Shown in pieces: positions 1 through 4,350 of a DNA stretch of 5,071 nucleotides (the stretch's first letter is position 1; every line of letters starts with the position of its first letter). Origin of the DNA: JAFAQB01 sp046724555 (lineage in GTDB: Archaea; Thermoproteota; Nitrososphaeria; Nitrososphaerales; Nitrososphaeraceae); assembly GCA_046724555.1 (NCBI GenBank), contig JBKOWU010000373.1, forward strand, positions 1 through 5,071, given 5' to 3'. The position numbers and the translations under genes were made by a program. The notes beneath the pieces are model-generated. The model did no database searches. It was given only the letters and a program-made list of their open reading frames with translations, and was not told the origin of the DNA.

Positions 1-155
1 TGATCTATTACTTTGGAATCGTTAATTGCGACGTATTCGCCTTTGTATTTTGTATGTAAGTCATTGTAATGATCTCTAAACCATTGAAAGTTCTTGTTAA
101 ATTTGTCTAGTTTGTCAATATATTCTTGTTGCTGATGATGATAAACTATAGCCAA
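1..155 (-). CDS. DUF5678-type protein, N-terminal part (cut by window edge)
   Basis: This is a partial gene: 51 codons are visible and the reading frame continues past base 1. An in-frame TAA lies directly before a TTG at 155-153, so TTG is the only usual start available. The residues after it start MAIVYHHQQQ, then comes a charged, aromatic stretch with FQWFRDHY near residues 23-30 and a YKGEYVAI motif at about 37-44, followed by NDSKVID. The motif of a lysine-rich helix leading into KGxYVAI and a short D/S-K-V turn is what I know from DUF5678, a small domain of unknown function that is frequent in Nitrososphaeria. An AT-rich TATA-like stretch at 181-188 is about 29 nt upstream of the TTG, which would suit a leaderless mRNA. 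Too small for the minimum length of common ORF filters. Family call is from memory; function unknown. Confidence 0.65.
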   Translation of the reverse strand, partial: MAIVYHHQQQEYIDKLDKFNKNFQWFRDHYNDLHTKYKGEYVAINDSKVID

Positions 156-177
156 TTAATTAATTAATTCATCCTCT

Positions 178-190
178 TGTTATTATTTGT
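178..190 (-). promoter_or_regulatory. Putative TATA box of the DUF5678-type gene
   Basis: On the minus strand this reads ACAAATAATAACA, with its centre about 29 nt before the TTG start at 155. That is the archaeal TATA spacing for a leaderless transcript. A four-fold AATT run at 154-169 lies between box and start and is probably only AT-rich initiator DNA. The region is AT-rich, so chance matches are easy. Confidence 0.35.
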
Positions 191-235
191 GATTAATATG
201 ATATGCTCTATACACTTACTTTATCTAGCGTCCTC

Positions 236-259
236 AGGAATGCGATACGGTGCATTCCT
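236..259. repeat. 8-bp perfect inverted repeat before the membrane-protein gene
   Basis: AGGAATGC at 236-243 pairs perfectly with GCATTCCT at 252-259 across an 8-nt spacer. It sits just upstream of the TATA-like box at 263-273, where archaeal operators or BRE-overlapping sites occur, so a regulator-binding site is possible. One or two such repeats are expected by chance in 5 kb, so the evidence is weak. Confidence 0.25.
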
Positions 260-262
260 ATT

Positions 263-273
263 ATCTATATTTT
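263..273 (+). promoter_or_regulatory. Putative TATA box of the membrane-protein gene
   Basis: The stretch ATCTATATTTT lies about 30 nt before the ATG at 301, the spacing expected for a leaderless archaeal message. A competing box, CTTTATCTA at about 220-228, has the same spacing to the in-frame GTG at 250, so promoter and start choice stand or fall together. Confidence 0.4.
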
Positions 274-300
274 GGGTATGCGAATATCCTATTAAGAAAA

Positions 301-765
301 ATGGAAAAGGTTCCAAGGAACAGTGGTAGGAATCCTGCAATACCATCATCTTCAATACTATCAATAATTGCCGGATCGTTGATAATTATAGGCGGCTTCT
401 TAATACCTCTGACTATGATGCTAGGTATGTCAGGCCATTATGATATGAAGATGTCTAGATTTGGCACTGGTGTAATGACAAGAGGCTCTTGTGGAATTAT
501 TAGAGGCGGGTGTGGAATGATGATGATTCCTTTACAGCCCCTAACGTGGTGGACTGCAACGGCAGTTATTCCTGTCATCTCAATAGTCACTGGTGTAATT
601 CTGATAATTGGTGGATATTCAATTTATAAAAGTCCAGAAAGTGAAGATAAGTGGGGAATACCAATACTGTTCACATCTATAGTTAGCTTATTTGGCATGG
701 GTGGTTTCTTAATTGGTTCTATACTTGGAATAATCGGTGGAATAACGGCTTTGACAAGGAGGTAA
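301..765 (+). CDS. Small multi-pass membrane protein with Met/His/Cys-rich loop
   Basis: The protein has 154 residues from the ATG at 301. The frame is open up to a GTG at 250, which would add 17 residues, but I prefer the ATG because a TATA-like box precedes it by about 30 nt. A basic N-terminus (KVPRNSGR) leads into hydrophobic segment 1 at about residues 17-43. A loop at about 44-80 follows, with GHYDMKM, MTRGSCG, GGCGMMM and several glycines. Segment 2 is at about 83-107, a short acidic loop KSPESEDKW follows, and segment 3 at about 119-150 is long and glycine-rich (GSILGIIGGITAL), so it may be one helix or a hairpin. The end is TRR. The C-terminal part resembles DUF4064/DUF6114-like small membrane proteins, but I do not recognise the family with certainty. 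A positive-inside reading puts the loop with two Cys, one His and many Met outside the cell, where it could bind copper or another soft metal; this is inference. It seems to be transcribed alone or with the broken gene behind it. Confidence 0.75.
   Translation: MEKVPRNSGRNPAIPSSSILSIIAGSLIIIGGFLIPLTMMLGMSGHYDMKMSRFGTGVMTRGSCGIIRGGCGMMMIPLQPLTWWTATAVIPVISIVTGVILIIGGYSIYKSPESEDKWGIPILFTSIVSLFGMGGFLIGSILGIIGGITALTRR
756..762 (+). promoter_or_regulatory. Shine-Dalgarno-like AAGGAGG at the end of the membrane-protein gene
   Basis: AAGGAGG is a perfect anti-16S match in a window otherwise poor in such sites. It abuts the TAA stop at 763 and precedes the ATG at 780 by 17 nt, longer than the usual 5-10 nt. 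It also encodes the Arg-Arg C-terminus, so it may be coincidence. If real, it suggests translational coupling to the degenerate small gene at 780. Confidence 0.25.
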
Positions 766-779
766 TAAAAGAAAGAATA

Positions 780-952
780 ATGACTGAAAACATAACGACC
801 CAAAGTTATTGTGAGAGGTATGCCGAATTGATATAGATCGCACTCCAATCGAAGAAGATTTGGTAAGCTATTTTGCTCTGAACATTTCTTTGTTTTTTGA
901 TATTAACTACTGCTACTATCTTCATAGCGATAAAACTTCAAAGCTAATCTAA
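780..952 (+). pseudogene. Possible small gene broken by a frameshift
   Basis: From the ATG at 780 the frame gives MTENITTQSYCERYAELI and stops with TAG at 834. In another frame, open from 815 to the TAA at 950, the translation continues with DIDRTPIEEDLVSYFALNIS and then LFFDIN, which looks like ordinary protein. Adding one base near 828-830 joins both parts into a protein of about 57 residues reading YAE, one residue, DIDRTPIEEDL. The second frame has no normal start codon of its own, so I read this as one gene with a single-base deletion. It follows the membrane-protein gene by 14 nt after an AAGGAGG. The last 50 bp overlap the tail of the minus-strand remnant at 903-1073, so at most one of the two tails may be genuine. 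Family unknown. Confidence 0.3.
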
Positions 953-1073
953 AGGCATCAAATATGTCATTATACGAAGTGGATTCTTTATCTAATGTTC
1001 CATCATCATCTACAGCAGTCCTAAGCGAGGTAATTAGCTTCTCAAATTAGTTGATTACCCAACTTGCTGTCAT
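903..1073 (-). pseudogene. Possible 56-codon gene interrupted by an early TAA
   Basis: An ATG at 1073-1071 starts MTASWVIN, the ninth codon is TAA (1049-1047), and the same frame then stays open for 47 codons to the TAA at 903. The downstream part contains FEKLITSLRTAVDDDGTLDK and then YNDIFDAFRLALKFYRYED with a Ser-rich end, an amphipathic, charged composition typical of a real small protein. There is no ATG, GTG or TTG between the internal stop and a late TTG, so the downstream part has no obvious way to start. A single change from a sense codon (for example AAA, CAA or GAA) would explain the stop. The ATG is 12 nt after the stop of the SRPBCC gene on the same strand, so the intact version could have been its operon partner. 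Family not recognised. A base-calling error is also possible. Confidence 0.35.
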
Positions 1074-1084
1074 ATAAAATGACC

Positions 1085-1537
1085 TCATTTTTTACAGTAG
1101 CTTTGTAAACGATTCAAGTAATAAGACCAACCTTCATCATGCTTGAACAATTTACCTGGTTCAAATCCAGTATGCAGCAATTTTACTCGTGTCTTATTAT
1201 CTGCGATTCCTTCTAGTTCCCATGTTACAACTGTTTCTGGAAAGTCAGGGATAGTAGGCTGGTGCCATGTATAAGATACTTTCTTGTTTGGAATAAATTC
1301 AATAATAGTTCCTTCAGGAATACACTCAAGTTCTCCATCTTTAAGCTCTTTATCTTTGTAAAAGCTGAACTTCACTTTTCCGCCTAATTTTGGTTCTAGA
1401 ACTGCGTGGTCTGGAAACCAATTTGTTAACTCCTTTGGATCAGTAATAGCTTTGAAAACAACTTCAGGTGAAGCATCTATGACTACATTTTTTTCTATTA
1501 CGATTTCCTCCGTTTGATGTTTGTCTTTTGATGACAT
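1085..1537 (-). CDS. SRPBCC / AHSA1-like (START-superfamily) protein
   Basis: The protein has 150 residues from the ATG at 1537; a TTG one codon upstream is also in frame, but the ATG has a TATA box 27 nt upstream. The fold is the helix-grip SRPBCC (Bet v1/START) type of the AHSA1 (activator of Hsp90 ATPase homologue 1) group. Visible family marks are the first strand and helix IDASPEVVFKAITDPKELT at about 20-38, then NWF, LGGKVKFSF at 51-59, ECIPEGTIIEF at 71-81, VTWELEG and KTRVKLLHTGF at about 104-125, and the C-terminal helix HDEGWSYYLNRLQSYCKK at 133-150. The length is normal for the family. Such proteins have a hydrophobic cavity for a small ligand; the ligand and any enzymatic role are unknown here, and no Hsp90 link should be assumed. 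It diverges from an ArsR-type repressor, an arrangement well known in bacteria for AHSA1-type genes, and shares a palindromic promoter with it. Confidence 0.9.
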   Translation of the reverse strand: MSSKDKHQTEEIVIEKNVVIDASPEVVFKAITDPKELTNWFPDHAVLEPKLGGKVKFSFYKDKELKDGELECIPEGTIIEFIPNKKVSYTWHQPTIPDFPETVVTWELEGIADNKTRVKLLHTGFEPGKLFKHDEGWSYYLNRLQSYCKK

Positions 1538-1560
1538 CAATCCATTAGAGGAAAGTGCTA

Positions 1561-1578
1561 TATTTAAATATTTAAATA
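1561..1578. promoter_or_regulatory. Palindromic double TATA box, shared divergent promoter and probable operator
   Basis: TATTTAAATATTTAAATA is a perfect 18-bp palindrome. It contains TTTAAATA twice on plus (1563-1570, 1571-1578) and, by symmetry, on minus. The plus copy at 1571-1578 lies about 28 nt before the ATG at 1603, and the minus copy at 1568-1561 about 27 nt before the ATG at 1537. Both genes are thus predicted to give leaderless mRNAs. The dyad centre (1569.5) is 33 nt from each start. A flanking AAGT (1553-1556) and ACTT (1578-1581) add a looser outer dyad. A dimeric ArsR-type repressor bound here would block TBP on both sides, but binding is inferred. Confidence 0.7.
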
Positions 1579-1602
1579 CTTGTTTAATTATATAATCATG
1601 TC

Positions 1603-1911
1603 ATGGGTTCACCATGGAAAGCTTTGTCAGATGATAGTCGAAGGGGAATTCTGCTATTATTAAAAAACAGGGAAATGACTCCTACCAAAATAGCTGAACA
1701 CTTTAATTTTACACTGCCTGCGTTATCGTCCCATTTACGTGTATTAAAAGATGCAGATTTAATAACTGAAATTAAAAGAGGACAAAATAGATTCTATTCA
1801 TTAAATAAGAAGACTACATCAGAGCTAGTACGATTCTTCGATGATATGTATGATTACAATTTGAACTCTTTGAAGGAATACGTTGAGAACAAACAGAGTA
1901 AGAGGAAATAA
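1603..1911 (+). CDS. ArsR-type winged-helix transcriptional repressor
   Basis: The protein has 102 residues. It starts with WKALSDDSRRGILLLL at 5-20, the standard first helix of ArsR/SmtB-type repressors of the kind paired with AHSA1 proteins. Then come MTPTKIAEHFNFTLPALSSH with the recognition helix at about 37-54 (TLPALSSHLRVLKDADLI) and the beta-wing EIKRGQNRFYSLN at 56-68. The C-terminal helix RFFDDMYDYNLNSLKEYVEN probably makes the dimer contact. There is no cysteine at all and no ELCVCDL-type metal site, so it is not a classical arsenic or zinc sensor; the signal is likely an organic or redox cue. The ATG at 1603 is chosen because of the TATA spacing; an ATG at 1598 is in another frame. 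It probably represses itself and the divergent SRPBCC gene. Its TAA overlaps the ATG of the DUF899 gene by one base (TAATG), so the two are translationally coupled. Confidence 0.92.
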   Translation: MGSPWKALSDDSRRGILLLLKNREMTPTKIAEHFNFTLPALSSHLRVLKDADLITEIKRGQNRFYSLNKKTTSELVRFFDDMYDYNLNSLKEYVENKQSKRK

Positions 1912-2636
1912 TGACTGGACCTTTAGGTGATCACAAAGTTGTTTCTAAGAATGAATGGCTCAAAGCTCGAAGGATGCTACTCAACAAGGAAAAAGAGTTT
2001 ACAGTTTTGCGTGACCAGCTTAGCCAAGAACTACGCAACCTTCCTTGGGTAGCAGTCGATAAAGAGTACGTCTTTGAGGGACCTAATGGAAAAGAAACTC
2101 TATCAGAGCTTTTTGATGGAAAAAGTCAATTAATAGTCTATCACTTCATGTTTGATCCCAGCTGGGATGCAGGGTGTCCGAGCTGCTCCTTTTGGGCTGA
2201 CAATTTTAATGGAATAATTATGCATTTAAACCAAAGAGATGTTACAATGGTTGCTGTCTCCAAGGCTCCTTATAATAAATTGGCTCAATATGAGAAGAGG
2301 ATGGGCTGGAATTTTAAATGGGTTTCTTCATATGATACAGATTTCAATTTCGACTACAACGTATCATTCAGACCAGAAGAGGTCGCGAAAAAGGAAGGCA
2401 TGTATAACTTCACTATACAAGATCCTCTTACTACACAACGAGAGGGGGTTAGCGTTTTTTACAAAGACCCTGCAGGTCACAGATTCCACACCTATTCAGC
2501 TTATGCACGTGGCATAGATATGCTGAATGTGGCATATCACTATCTCGACCTAGTTCCCAAGGGACGAGACGAAGCTAATAACGAATTTCGTCAATTTTGG
2601 GTACGCAGACATGATGAATATGGCAAGCAAGCTTAA
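1911..2636 (+). CDS. DUF899 family thioredoxin-fold protein, predicted dithiol-disulfide oxidoreductase
   Basis: The protein has 241 residues, the normal length for DUF899 (COG4312, predicted dithiol-disulfide oxidoreductase). Family marks are the N-terminal VSKNEWLKARRMLLNKEKEF at 11-30, the LPWVAVDKEYVFEGPNG segment at 44-60, and YHFMFDPSWDAGCPSCSFWA at about 77-96. That segment carries a C89-P-S-C92 motif at the usual active-site position. Further on are a DxDFNFDYNVSF strand region near 142-153, FHTYSAYARGIDMLN at 192-206, the LDLVPKGRDE motif at 212-221 and the closing WVRRHDEY at 230-237. No signal peptide is seen, so it should act in the cytoplasm. The CxxC supports a redox role, but no substrate has been assigned to the family as far as I know. 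It overlaps the ArsR-type gene by one base, so it is under the same promoter. In bacteria DUF899 genes often sit beside ArsR and SRPBCC genes, and this cluster could have come from bacteria by transfer (inference). Confidence 0.92.
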   Translation: MTGPLGDHKVVSKNEWLKARRMLLNKEKEFTVLRDQLSQELRNLPWVAVDKEYVFEGPNGKETLSELFDGKSQLIVYHFMFDPSWDAGCPSCSFWADNFNGIIMHLNQRDVTMVAVSKAPYNKLAQYEKRMGWNFKWVSSYDTDFNFDYNVSFRPEEVAKKEGMYNFTIQDPLTTQREGVSVFYKDPAGHRFHTYSAYARGIDMLNVAYHYLDLVPKGRDEANNEFRQFWVRRHDEYGKQA

Positions 2637-2802
2637 AGGTATGTCAACTCTTTGACAATATACATCTTAGGCTATACAATGAGCAGATACAAAGCAAGGT
2701 AGAGGGGATAGAAGAATGCTTCTGATTATACTATTTACGGACAAGGTATTTTTTGCAACAAATTGCAGCAATGAAAGCATTTAACACCTAAAATGAGAAG
2801 CA
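2637..2802. other. Non-coding stretch after the DUF899 gene
   Basis: I see no convincing gene here on either strand. Short frames, such as one starting at an ATG near 2715, end within about 20 codons. A T-run at 2750-2755 followed by TTGC and GCAA arms is the nearest thing to a transcription stop for the ArsR/DUF899 unit, but it is more than 100 nt downstream and weak. No tRNA-like cloverleaf was found. Confidence 0.4.
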
Positions 2803-2934
2803 CTATATCATGTAGAAGAATTCATCTTTAATTATTTCATCACCTATGAATCTGCCACAAGTCAATGACTCGAAAACCTGTTTAATATTTTCAAACACTA
2901 TTCAATTTTGTTTAATCTTAGACAAAACATCCAT
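2803..2934 (-). pseudogene. Short stop-interrupted coding-like remnant
   Basis: From an ATG at 2934-2932 the frame reads MDVLSKIKQN, then TGA (2904-2902), and continues open to TAG at 2803. The downstream 31 codons from a GTG at 2898 read VFENIKQVFESLTCGRFIGD and then EIIKDEFFYMI. Composition and alternation of charged and hydrophobic residues look protein-like, but the piece is short and chance cannot be excluded. It could be a tiny intact gene starting at the GTG, or the remnant of a 43-residue gene. Family unknown. It lies behind the helix-turn-helix gene on the same strand. Confidence 0.25.
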
Positions 2935-2960
2935 CTAGTCATTAGCAAGTTACTCGCCTG

Positions 2961-3491
2961 CTAGTCAGTAACAACTGTATGGATGGCAAAATAATCTAGG
3001 TGATCTTTATCTTCATCATAATCTGGTTCATTTGATTCCTCTTGATCGTCTTTACCACTAGCTGATTTTAACTTCTGATTGTCTCTGGAATTTAATACAA
3101 ACCTAATAGCATCATCTACCACAGTAGCATTAGTAAGTAAATCTAATTTCATTGAATAACAATCTTTAGCTAATGATAATGCCTGTATCTTTTCTCTTTT
3201 ATCTTCCGTATTAGCTGCTGTATTCCATGCTTCTTTTGTAATTGCATTTAATCCAACAAGACATTTTTCATATTCTTCTGGCAGCCGCTCATCAATGTAC
3301 TTTTTGATATTTTCTTTTGCACACTTGCTTAGATATTGTATATCTCTTGTAATAGTAGGCCTGCTTATCTGCAATATCTTGGATATCTCTGATTGGTTAT
3401 AGCCCTGGCTTGCCAGCTCCTGGACTTTGCTTCTACGCCACTCTATGCTACTATCTTTATTTTGGTTCATCTTGACGCTCGTTGGGTTCAT
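2961..3491 (-). CDS. Helix-turn-helix DNA-binding protein of a Nitrososphaeria-type family
   Basis: The protein has 176 residues from the ATG at 3491; a second in-frame ATG at 3470 would remove seven. Residues 17-56 form a helix-turn-helix: EWRRSKVQELASQGYNQSEI then SKILQISRPTITRDIQYLSK, with the recognition helix at about SRPTITRDI (43-51), similar to Hin/resolvase-type or HTH_23 domains. A helical middle part follows (KKYIDERLPEEYEKCLVGLN at 63-82, then KIQALSLAKDCYSMKLDLLT at 101-120, NATVVDDAIRFV at 121-132), and a long acidic tail at about 140-165. I recall proteins with the same order (RWSKVxELxSQG, ERLPEEYxKC, DCYxxKxDLxTN) in many copies per genome in Nitrososphaera and Nitrosocosmicus. 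The first part also recalls phage terminase small subunits, but no large subunit or phage gene is near. Likely DNA-binding; target and role unknown. It seems to be transcribed alone from a promoter near 3538. Confidence 0.85.
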   Translation of the reverse strand: MNPTSVKMNQNKDSSIEWRRSKVQELASQGYNQSEISKILQISRPTITRDIQYLSKCAKENIKKYIDERLPEEYEKCLVGLNAITKEAWNTAANTEDKREKIQALSLAKDCYSMKLDLLTNATVVDDAIRFVLNSRDNQKLKSASGKDDQEESNEPDYDEDKDHLDYFAIHTVVTD

Positions 3492-3530
3492 TTTTCACAA
3501 AGGAAAAAATCTCATGGTTCATTTTCACGC
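3463..3530 (-). repeat. Three copies of a start-codon-containing repeat at the HTH gene 5' end
   Basis: On plus, GGTTCAT occurs at 3464-3470, 3485-3491 and 3516-3522, each followed by a similar tail: CTTGACGC, TTTTCACA and TTTCACGC. The outer copies agree at 13 of 15 bases; the middle copy matches the last with one base inserted. On minus each copy contains ATGAACC, so there are three possible ATGs at 3470, 3491 and 3522. The first two share the gene's frame and the third does not. They may be operator half-sites for self-regulation or leftovers of a small tandem duplication of the start region. Confidence 0.5.
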
Positions 3531-3533
3531 ATG

Positions 3534-3542
3534 ATATATTTT
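3534..3542 (-). promoter_or_regulatory. Putative TATA box of the HTH gene
   Basis: AAAATATAT on the minus strand is the best TATA match upstream of the HTH gene. It predicts transcription start near 3512 and a leader of about 20 nt before the ATG at 3491, with the third repeat copy lying between box and start. No Shine-Dalgarno site precedes the ATG. Confidence 0.45.
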
Positions 3543-3661
3543 GTGAAAGTTAGCTTTATGCGTTTTCGATATCTGGTTGATGCTAACTAGAGAGAATATA
3601 ATCGTGTAGGAAACTTTCTCTTAACCTTAATACATTGCATTGTATCTCATCCATATGATCT

Positions 3662-3847
3662 ATGTTATGCCCTGCATGTAAAAAAGGTGAGATGGAAGAA
3701 AAATCTATACTCACAGGTACCTTGGATTCCAATTTAGATATTAGGACAGAACTTATATGCAATGTCTGCAAGCAAAGATTAGTACAAACATCGCATGCAA
3801 GAGAATATGAACCTGTTAGCGATAATACAGATGTTAAAAAGACATAG
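3662..3847 (+). CDS. Small double-CxxC zinc-ribbon protein
   Basis: The protein has 61 residues and starts MLCPACKKGEMEEKS. Two CxxC knuckles, C3-P-A-C6 and C33-N-V-C36, are 26 residues apart, the geometry of a zinc ribbon. Between them is a polar, beta-prone segment (SILTGTLDSNLDIRTELI), and after the second knuckle an unstructured charged tail ending DVKKT. Proteins of this size in archaea usually contact nucleic acid, a ribosome or a polymerase, or act as metal-binding adaptors, but nothing here shows which. No Shine-Dalgarno site is present; a weak AT-rich element (TTAATACA, about 3627-3634) is at the right distance for a leaderless start. It diverges from the HTH gene with about 170 bp between them. 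A frame on the opposite strand is judged a shadow because the cysteine pattern is on plus. Confidence 0.7.
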   Translation: MLCPACKKGEMEEKSILTGTLDSNLDIRTELICNVCKQRLVQTSHAREYEPVSDNTDVKKT

Positions 3848-3887
3848 ATACGCCTATGATTTGTCTTACTGAAACATCAGAATGTGT

Positions 3888-4202
3888 CTAAAGACCATAT
3901 TCATGACAACGGGTACGTCCTACATCGGTTAATCTAATGTTTTGTTCGTTATCTAAAAACTCAAGTGGCTCGTTACCAGTATTTTCCAATATATATTCTC
4001 TTAGAACTTTCTTAACATATTCTATTTCGAATATGCGCAAATGTATTTGCCGTATATCTTCTACACGAAAAACGATCGGATCCCCTCTACTATCAATACT
4101 GAGACCTTTATTATTCTCATCGTCTCTCCTACAAAGTTCTTCCATGAAATTTTCGGTTATCATTTTTTTGTCTAGCTCTGGATTATCTGTGCTAGTCGTC
4201 AT
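3888..4202 (-). CDS. Protein of unknown function, possibly winged-helix
   Basis: The protein has 104 residues, with a highly charged N-terminus (DNPELDKKMITENFMEELCR at 7-26) and a central VFRVEDIRQIHLRIFEIEYV segment at 44-63 that is probably helical. The C-terminus is EFLDNEQNIRLTDVGRTRCH plus EYGL. The last part (I-x-LT-x-x-GR-x-x-C) is like the wing and final helix of archaeal winged-helix regulators, where a strand leads into LTxxGR, but the N-terminal recognition helix is not clear, so this is a suggestion only. I do not recognise a named family. The plus-strand frame over the same bases is Ser/Leu-rich and low in complexity, so the minus strand is preferred. A TATA-like TTTATGTTTA at 4234-4225 is 27 nt before the ATG at 4202, which supports this start and a leaderless message. 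Confidence 0.65.
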   Translation of the reverse strand: MTTSTDNPELDKKMITENFMEELCRRDDENNKGLSIDSRGDPIVFRVEDIRQIHLRIFEIEYVKKVLREYILENTGNEPLEFLDNEQNIRLTDVGRTRCHEYGL

Positions 4203-4244
4203 AAATCGAATTATACGGACACGCTAAACATAAAGCTAACTGGT
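4203..4244. promoter_or_regulatory. Divergent promoter region between the 104-residue gene and the basic micro-ORF
   Basis: On minus, TTTATGTTTA (4234-4225) is centred 27 nt upstream of the ATG at 4202. On plus, GAATTATAC (about 4208-4216) is centred about 33 nt before the ATG at 4245. The two elements face opposite ways within 42 bp. Both are modest matches to an archaeal TATA box; the minus one is better placed. Confidence 0.35.
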
Positions 4245-4343
4245 ATGCCAAAGAAATCAAAAACACCAAAAATACATACGGTAAAATCAAGAAAGAGACA
4301 TAATATAACTAAGTATAGAGATGGTAACGTTATTAGTTTATAG
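4245..4343 (+). CDS. Very basic 32-residue micro-protein
   Basis: The ORF starts MPKKSKTPKIHTVKSRKRHN and ends ITKYRDGNVISL before TAG. It has ten Lys/Arg, two His and only one acidic residue, the make-up of a nucleic-acid- or ribosome-associated peptide. A TATA-like element lies about 33 nt upstream. The composition is far from what random AT-rich DNA would give, but the length leaves room for chance. It could also be the head of a longer gene whose rest has been lost, as a broken frame follows directly. No family recognised. Confidence 0.4.
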   Translation: MPKKSKTPKIHTVKSRKRHNITKYRDGNVISL

Positions 4344-4350
4344 CTAGTCA

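Noticed and set aside
154..169. Four-fold AATT run
   Set aside because: Simple AT-rich sequence next to a start codon; no sign of an array or origin iterons.
624..848. 74-residue frame on minus over the end of the membrane-protein gene
   Set aside because: It overlaps the hydrophobic coding region on plus, and its sequence is the antisense image of that gene with no domain-like features.
2239..2517. 92-residue frame on plus inside the DUF899 gene
   Set aside because: It lies wholly within a well-recognised gene in another frame.
3393..3590. 65-residue frame on plus across the HTH gene start
   Set aside because: It is antisense to the conserved HTH and its promoter region.
3583..3771. 62-residue frame on minus over the zinc-ribbon gene
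   Set aside because: The CxxC pairs on plus are the stronger coding signal; the minus frame has no recognisable pattern.
3937..4227. 96-residue Ser/Leu-rich frame on plus opposite the 104-residue gene
   Set aside because: Low-complexity composition; the minus frame has balanced charge and a TATA-spaced start.
3549..4240. Shared 13-mer AGTTAGCTTTATG at 3548-3560 (plus) and 4241-4229 (minus), and a 7-bp inverted repeat AGTTAGC/GCTAACT at 3548-3588
   Set aside because: Matches of this length are expected about once by chance in 5 kb of AT-rich DNA on both strands.
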